In this document: positions 59,660 to 64,000 of the stretch, one piece after another
Position numbering within the stretch: the stretch's first letter is position 1
Layout of the letters: each line of letters starts with the position of its first letter
NCBI GenBank assembly: GCA_000934385.1
Contig: KN880452.1
Coordinates: forward strand, 126,725-190,724
Direction: 5' to 3'
Source: Cylindrobasidium torrendii FP15055 ss-10
Taxonomy: Eukaryota; Basidiomycota; Agaricomycetes; Agaricales; Physalacriaceae
DNA: 64,000 bases
The notes under the pieces: generated by a model
Told to the model about the DNA's origin: nothing
Database searches by the model: none
Seen by the model: the letters and a program-made list of their open reading frames with translations, nothing else
Program-made: the position numbers and the translations under genes

Positions 59660-60198
59660 GGGTTTCCCTTGAATGTAGCTGTGGATCTTACGACTGTATC
59701 ACTTTTCATGGATGGTGTCGACTACTTAGTAGGGCAATGTTAATGACTATTTAAACGATGACGCATTCGACTCTGTTGTGAATTGTCTCCATAGGTCAAC
59801 AAGTTTGATTTCGAAGGGCCCCGCAGTGTTCCATCCGATTCTGTACGATGGCCCAAAGTACAGTCCAGCTGGACCTACAGACCTAACTTGTGATACTTCC
59901 AGTTCGTTCTGGAGAAGCCAGACCAGGCAATATGTCACTTTGTCCTCCGAGGCACCGTTCCGACGCTAATGCTCTCGATGGCTATAGAGGATGGAGGCAA
60001 GGAAGACATTCTTTTGCATGCGTCTGGCGTGCGGTCGCTTGTTCTATTCAGCGTCGGGATGGCATCTCATGTAAACTGACCTTCACTGTGCAAACACCTA
60101 CACACCAAGTGAACCAATTTCAAAACCAATGGCACAACCACAGGTACGATAGGTGGTCCCGTGCCAGGGTGTGCTGACCTCGTAAATGTCCCGAGCAG
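59660..60198. other. Intergenic with a possible exon on the minus strand
   Basis: A minus-strand frame (59747-59938) has a protein-like sequence (VTYCLVWLLQNELEVSQ, VGPAGLYFGPSYRIGWNTAG, IKLVDLWRQF), but I found no joined upstream exon and no known family. It may be the last exon of an unrecognised small gene or a relic. Confidence 0.25.
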
Positions 60199-60204
60199 TA
60201 TATA
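60199..60204 (+). promoter_or_regulatory. TATA box of the small membrane protein gene
   Basis: TATATA, 48 bp before the ATG at 60253 and 34 bp before a short upstream ORF. Confidence 0.4.
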
Positions 60205-60238
60205 GGTGCAAGGCCACCGTCCTTATCCGTGAACGTCC

Positions 60239-60256
60239 ATGCCCTCCCCGCCATGA
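60239..60256 (+). promoter_or_regulatory. Five-codon uORF overlapping the main start
   Basis: An ATG followed by Pro, Ser, Pro, Pro and the stop TGA. The stop overlaps the main start codon in the form ATGA, which would allow control by re-initiation. Confidence 0.45.
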
Positions 60257-60848
60257 GCTCTCAGACGAACACCAGTGACATCCACCAACCGAGTCCGACG
60301 ACCACATCGACGACAACGAGTGTTATGGAAGATGCAGCACACAGTCCAATGATCTTCGCCTTTCTGTGCATTGGGCTCGTGGCTGTGGGAACGATGGCTA
60401 TCGTGGCTTGGAAGCGCTATCGTCGAGGGGCATGGAGCCCGTGGGCACATGTGCTAGACGGGGAGGGTTCATTGGTCGCGGAGGAGGAGATGCGGAGGCG
60501 TAAACCACATCTATGGGAGTTCTGGGTTGACTCGGCGCGGCGACACCATCACAAGGAGGGCCGACATCTGGAATACGAACACGCAAAGGTGAGAACCATA
60601 TTTCGATAAACAAAACGAAGATGCTGAGATTATTCCAGCCTGTGTATGCAACGCCATACCAAGTTTGGCACGGTCACGAGAAACATGGAACGTCTCCCCC
60701 TCCCGAAGACAAGAAGATGGCTGGAGAAGTTCAGGCCGCATTCTTACTAGCGATGCCCGGCCAGAATCGAAGCAGTGAGAAGGCAGAAGAGGAGAGACTG
60801 GAGTACTGCCTAGGCATTTGTACAGAGAGAGTGAACCAGCCGAGATGA
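60253..60848 (+). CDS. Small single-pass membrane protein, unknown function
   Basis: The start at 60253 gives MSSQTNTSDIHQPSPTTTST, a Ser/Thr-rich (likely glycosylated) outside segment. One membrane helix follows (PMIFAFLCIGLVAVGTMAIV), then a basic cytosolic part (WKRYRRGAWSPWAHVL) and EEEMRRRKPHLWEFWV. An intron with donor GTGAGA (after EYEHAK) joins it to PVYATPYQVWHGHEKHGTSP, with the end EYCLGICTERVNQPR. The product is about 180 residues with no signal peptide, so the topology is that of a type III membrane protein. I do not recognise a family. Confidence 0.6.
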
Positions 60849-61094
60849 TTCTTCCTTCAAATTCACCATGCATGTACACTTTCAAAAGCACAGCTCCTTC
60901 CGCTGTAGATCTGTGGATGATGTGTGGTTGCAGCCTTCGGCAAGGTTACGGCCCGTCGTTCCGAATTCCGTCAGCAAGGGCTGTCAGCACGGCCGCAATG
61001 CTTGCTTGTTTATTAACGTACCTGGGGTCAATCCGTTTCTCCCTCATACCATCACCATCTCTACCCCCTTCTCTCGCATGCTACATTTCCTACG

Positions 61095-62594
61095 ATGTCT
61101 AGCTGGATGATCAAACCCAAGAAATACACCTTCACCGATGCTCAGAAGCAGATGTATGCCTCGGAAAAGCTACCCAACTTTCGTTGGATTGCTAAACGGG
61201 TTGCTTCCGCGTCGCCGTATGTGCTCACAGAGAAGGATTACGCGTCGAAAGAAGATGTCGCTGCACTCTCAGAAATAGGTGTGTGCATTCGTCGTCAGTG
61301 TTGGGTACACTGTGCTATAACAACGTCCCTAGGGTATTATGCAGAAATTGCTTCCAACAATGACATCCCCGTCTCGTTCATCTTCGACAACATCGAGCAG
61401 CTCGTGAAGCCCACCTTTCCCCTGGAGGGCTATGAGCAGCTGCGCGGCTCAGTCTGGGTTGCCGAGTACTTCGGCAGCGTTTCGCATCTGCATGGATATG
61501 TTGCCTATCGTCCGCAGTCCAAACAACTCGTTGTAGCGACCTCTGGCACGACAAACCTCACTCAAGCACTTCAAGATGTGCGCACTTATCATCACCGACA
61601 CAAATCTGGCGAAGGCATCGTCCACCGCGGTTTCTGGGCACTTTACAAGGGTATTCGCGAACTTGCATGGGCAGGCATAGCCAAAGGTTTCAAGGAGCAT
61701 CCAGAGGCCACCGAGCTGGTTATTACAGGGCACAGCATGGGTGGCGCCGTCTCAAACCTCCTCGCCCTCGATGCGTTCACCGGCAAGATATCTATCCCGG
61801 ACCACTGCAACCTGAAGCTTGTCATTTACGGTGCACCTCGTGTAGGGGATGAGCGGTTCGTACAATACTGGCGCCGTCAACGAGACGAATGTCGGAAGCA
61901 CCGCCAGTTCGCGGAGTACAGCGTTAAGGCTTACAATGATGGTGTACCGTCGCTACCGATGCGGACTCTGGGATTCCGACACTTTGCTGAACGACCATAT
62001 TATCTCCTGCATGGCCAGCTGTACTCCGTACCCGCGTCTGAGTGCGAATTCGCACTGTTTCGTGCCGACCCTCCACCTTCACCGGACAAGCCAGTCGACT
62101 TTCCTCGAGGTGGACACAACTATTACAACGGTCGCGACATGGAACAGGTTGCGCGGCGGCTGATATGGCTGGACAAAGCGATGGGGGGGAAGACCGACTG
62201 GGTGGAAAAATACCGCAAATATGCATCTCGTCGTCTTGTGCCCAGCATTGCGCAGGTCAAGGAGGGCTTGCCACCCAGCTCGTCCAGAACAATGCAGCAC
62301 CTACAGGAGGGCCTCCCAAAGGACTCGAACGAAGAGCCTAGGGCTTTGTCGTCGTCTACCTCGGACTCAGCACTGGCTGCAGCCACATCGTCGAACCCAA
62401 ATCCTTCAACACCTCTGGTCGCACGAGCGCTGAGCCTGCCGCCTATCGAGATCGTCAGTGAAGATGTTTCGTTGGCTTCCAGCGCGGCGACCTCCTTGAC
62501 AATGCCTTCAATGTGCTCGACTTCCACTGCATCTACTTCTGTTACTGTCCCCGACGCCCCATCAGACACATCCAAACCAACTGTAGTAACTTAG
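61095..62594 (+). CDS. Class-3 lipase (alpha/beta hydrolase)
   Basis: The start at 61095 gives MSSWMIKPKKYTFTDAQKQM; no signal peptide is seen, so the enzyme is probably intracellular. A 54-nt intron (61279-61332, donor GTGTGC) is in frame and free of stops. The core reads GYYAEIASNNDIPVSFIFDN, LHGYVAYRPQSKQLVVATSG and IVHRGFWALYKGI. The nucleophile elbow is VITGHSMGGAVSNLLAL with the catalytic Ser. The Asp is probably the one in KAYNDGVPSLP, and the His the one in PRGGHNYYNGRD. The C-terminus, about 100 residues, is Ser/Ala/Thr-rich and disordered. The fold matches fungal class-3 lipases and diacylglycerol-lipase-like enzymes. The true substrate is unknown. Confidence 0.88.
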   Translation: MSSWMIKPKKYTFTDAQKQMYASEKLPNFRWIAKRVASASPYVLTEKDYASKEDVAALSEIGVCIRRQCWVHCAITTSLGYYAEIASNNDIPVSFIFDNIEQLVKPTFPLEGYEQLRGSVWVAEYFGSVSHLHGYVAYRPQSKQLVVATSGTTNLTQALQDVRTYHHRHKSGEGIVHRGFWALYKGIRELAWAGIAKGFKEHPEATELVITGHSMGGAVSNLLALDAFTGKISIPDHCNLKLVIYGAPRVGDERFVQYWRRQRDECRKHRQFAEYSVKAYNDGVPSLPMRTLGFRHFAERPYYLLHGQLYSVPASECEFALFRADPPPSPDKPVDFPRGGHNYYNGRDMEQVARRLIWLDKAMGGKTDWVEKYRKYASRRLVPSIAQVKEGLPPSSSRTMQHLQEGLPKDSNEEPRALSSSTSDSALAAATSSNPNPSTPLVARALSLPPIEIVSEDVSLASSAATSLTMPSMCSTSTASTSVTVPDAPSDTSKPTVVT

Positions 62595-62973
62595 CCCAGA
62601 TATCTCTTATATTGCTGTTGTATCACCATCATGCCAACGCCCGGGAATTATTTATTTATTTATTGGCGTACACAGGTAGCTAACAAACTAATTCAAATAT
62701 GGATAATTTTTCGCATAACACCAAGACAAGGAAGTCCGTTATGGCACAGGACATGGAGGTTGGAATGTGAGGACACTTTGTGAATGGACCGTTGGTTCAG
62801 CCTTTGTGAAGACTACAGCTACTGGAACGACTCTTGAATCGAAGGCCGCGCACGCTTCACGTCTTAGATTCCTTTAACTACAATGGATGCAGCGGCGAGC
62901 GAGCGACTGTTGGATTGAATGACGGCCTTGAGCTCGTCTATGATGCTGTAATTCGATACACTAGATCGTTTTC
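62595..62973. other. Intergenic between converging genes
   Basis: A minus-strand frame (about 62868-62990) reads SIIDELKAVIQSNSRSLAAA and might be an extra exon of the next gene; otherwise nothing. Confidence 0.3.
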
Positions 62974-64000
62974 CTATGTTGCCAATACGGGCGGGCCTCT
63001 CATCAGGCTGACTGACACCTTCTTCATCTTGGACCCCTTGTCGGAGGATGGGACAGCATATCCATGTACGGCAGCGATAATCCTCTTTCTGTGGTTGCCG
63101 CTGGCTGGCGCTGCAACGACTTGTTGAATAGCTTGGTTCTCCACACTATGCACCTCGATGGTGTCGTTCGGAAGCAAGGATGTGATGTATGGATAATCAT
63201 AGTCTGAAAATCAGAACAAGTCTTTGGTTCATCATGTAAGACTCACTCAGCGAAAGCGGATGCTGTGTCCATTCGAGAGTGCCACGAACAGGGTCACCAT
63301 TTGAGTTGATGAACAAGCCAAGAGTGCTCACTCCGGTGAACGACAGGATAAGGAACTCTCCGTGCTCAATGGCAGTGATGGACGGGGTGACGATGAACGG
63401 GGGAGGATCGAACGCCTGCGAAACCGGTATAATATCCATAGCAGACGCAGTCTCAAGGTCAATAATTTGATAGTTGACCTTGTTCGCGATGCAAAGCGTG
63501 AATCCAGAGCGCCGGGCGAGAGTTGCGCCATCAGGCAGAGGGATTTCCTACAGCGCATGAACTTGATGCATCCGGGATTTAGGAATTAAGTGTATACCTT
63601 CATAAACAACAAGCGGTCTCCTCGAAGAGAGTAGAGTGCGATAGTGCCTCGCTTTATCGCGCAGAATTGAACGGGCTCGATAGGCATGCCTTGAGTAGGC
63701 GCTGGTCGAAGCAGATGTAACTGGTCTACAGCCATGCAAACAATATGGCGAATGGGTTTGATATTCACGGGGTCGAGGTTTGGAAGTGTGAGTATGTGGA
63801 TTTGATTGTCTGGAGACAGAATTAGCAATGTTGTCCAGGATGTAATGGCTACGCACCGCACAGGACCAAAGCGCGCTGTAAACTCGAAACCAGGACAATG
63901 TCTTCGACTGGCTTCCCTCCAGGAAGAGTTTGTCGGGATAAGATTGTGTATGATTCGGACTTTGGAGTTTGAGGGTCCACGGTGCAAGGAAATAGGCGCA
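62974..64000 (-). CDS. Vps3/Vps39-like CNH-domain protein, 5' end outside the window, 3' end apparently truncated
   Basis: The frame enters from beyond 64000. It reads SYTILSRQTLPGGKPVEDIV, LVSSLQRALVLC, then across an intron (donor GTGCGT) DNQIHILTLPNLDPVN, PVQFCAIKRGTIALYSLRGD, EIPLPDGATLARRSGFTLCI, FLILSFTGVSTLGLFINSNG and DPVRGTLEWTQHPLSLS. DYPYITSLLPNDTIEVHSVE and NQAIQQVVAAPASG follow. This is a citron-homology (CNH) beta-propeller as found at the N-terminus of Vps3, Vps39/Vam6 and TGFBRAP1, subunits of endosome and vacuole tethers (CORVET and HOPS). Such proteins go on for another 500-700 residues of helical repeats. Here only about 380 bp remain before the lipase stop, so that half is missing. 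Confidence 0.6.

Overview
The window looks like nuclear DNA of a mushroom-forming basidiomycete (Agaricomycetes). The grounds are: dense genes broken by many 45-65 nt introns, a PriA-type cysteine-rich secreted protein, an F-box protein of the N-terminal F-box/divergent-LRR type common in agarics, a Pil1/Lsp1-type protein with a very long disordered tail, and clear orthologues of fungal housekeeping genes. About 30 protein genes are supported. I saw no rRNA, tRNA, CRISPR array or transposon. All coordinates given as CDS run from start codon to stop codon and include introns.

Layout. 0-10 kb: the 5' part of a (probably mitochondrial) RNA helicase with two dsRNA-binding-like modules; the diphthamide enzyme DPH7; a DysF (peroxin/Spo73-type) protein divergent from the Fe-S co-chaperone HSCB/Jac1; ribosomal protein eS24; a Tic20-like/UPF0132 membrane protein; a secreted Leu/Gly-rich protein; a PriA-like protein built from an internal duplication. 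10-15 kb: PP2A scaffold subunit A, then 13-14.6 kb with an unresolved, possibly decayed locus carrying an 87-bp duplication. 14.6-25 kb: glucose-6-phosphate 1-epimerase, Arp1 (dynactin) head-to-head with a Cys-rich membrane protein, a small myristoylated protein, an MFSD1-like transporter, ribosomal protein eL15, a GH16 glucanase. 25-36 kb: a DDX60-type Ski2-like helicase, an O-methyltransferase, a PGM2-type phosphoglucomutase. 36-49 kb: Pil1-like BAR protein, HSP104 with heat-shock elements, NIPA-type magnesium transporter, IPP isomerase, meiotic cohesin Rec8. 49-64 kb: PDR-type ABC transporter, GRAM-domain membrane protein, F-box protein, small membrane protein with a stop/start-overlapping uORF, class-3 lipase, and the CNH region of a Vps3/Vps39-like protein that seems to lack its C-terminal half.

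The genes are mostly unrelated housekeeping functions; there is no convincing biosynthetic or defence cluster. The observations I would follow first are: two motifs shared by the promoters of the two ribosomal protein genes (a palindrome ACTGTACAGT about 130 bp before each ATG, and a 12-mer 33-40 bp before each ATG); the PriA-like gene whose two repeat modules carry an intron at the same place and phase; the DDX60-like helicase; and several small conserved-looking proteins with no known function. I did not find a clearly new multi-gene system.
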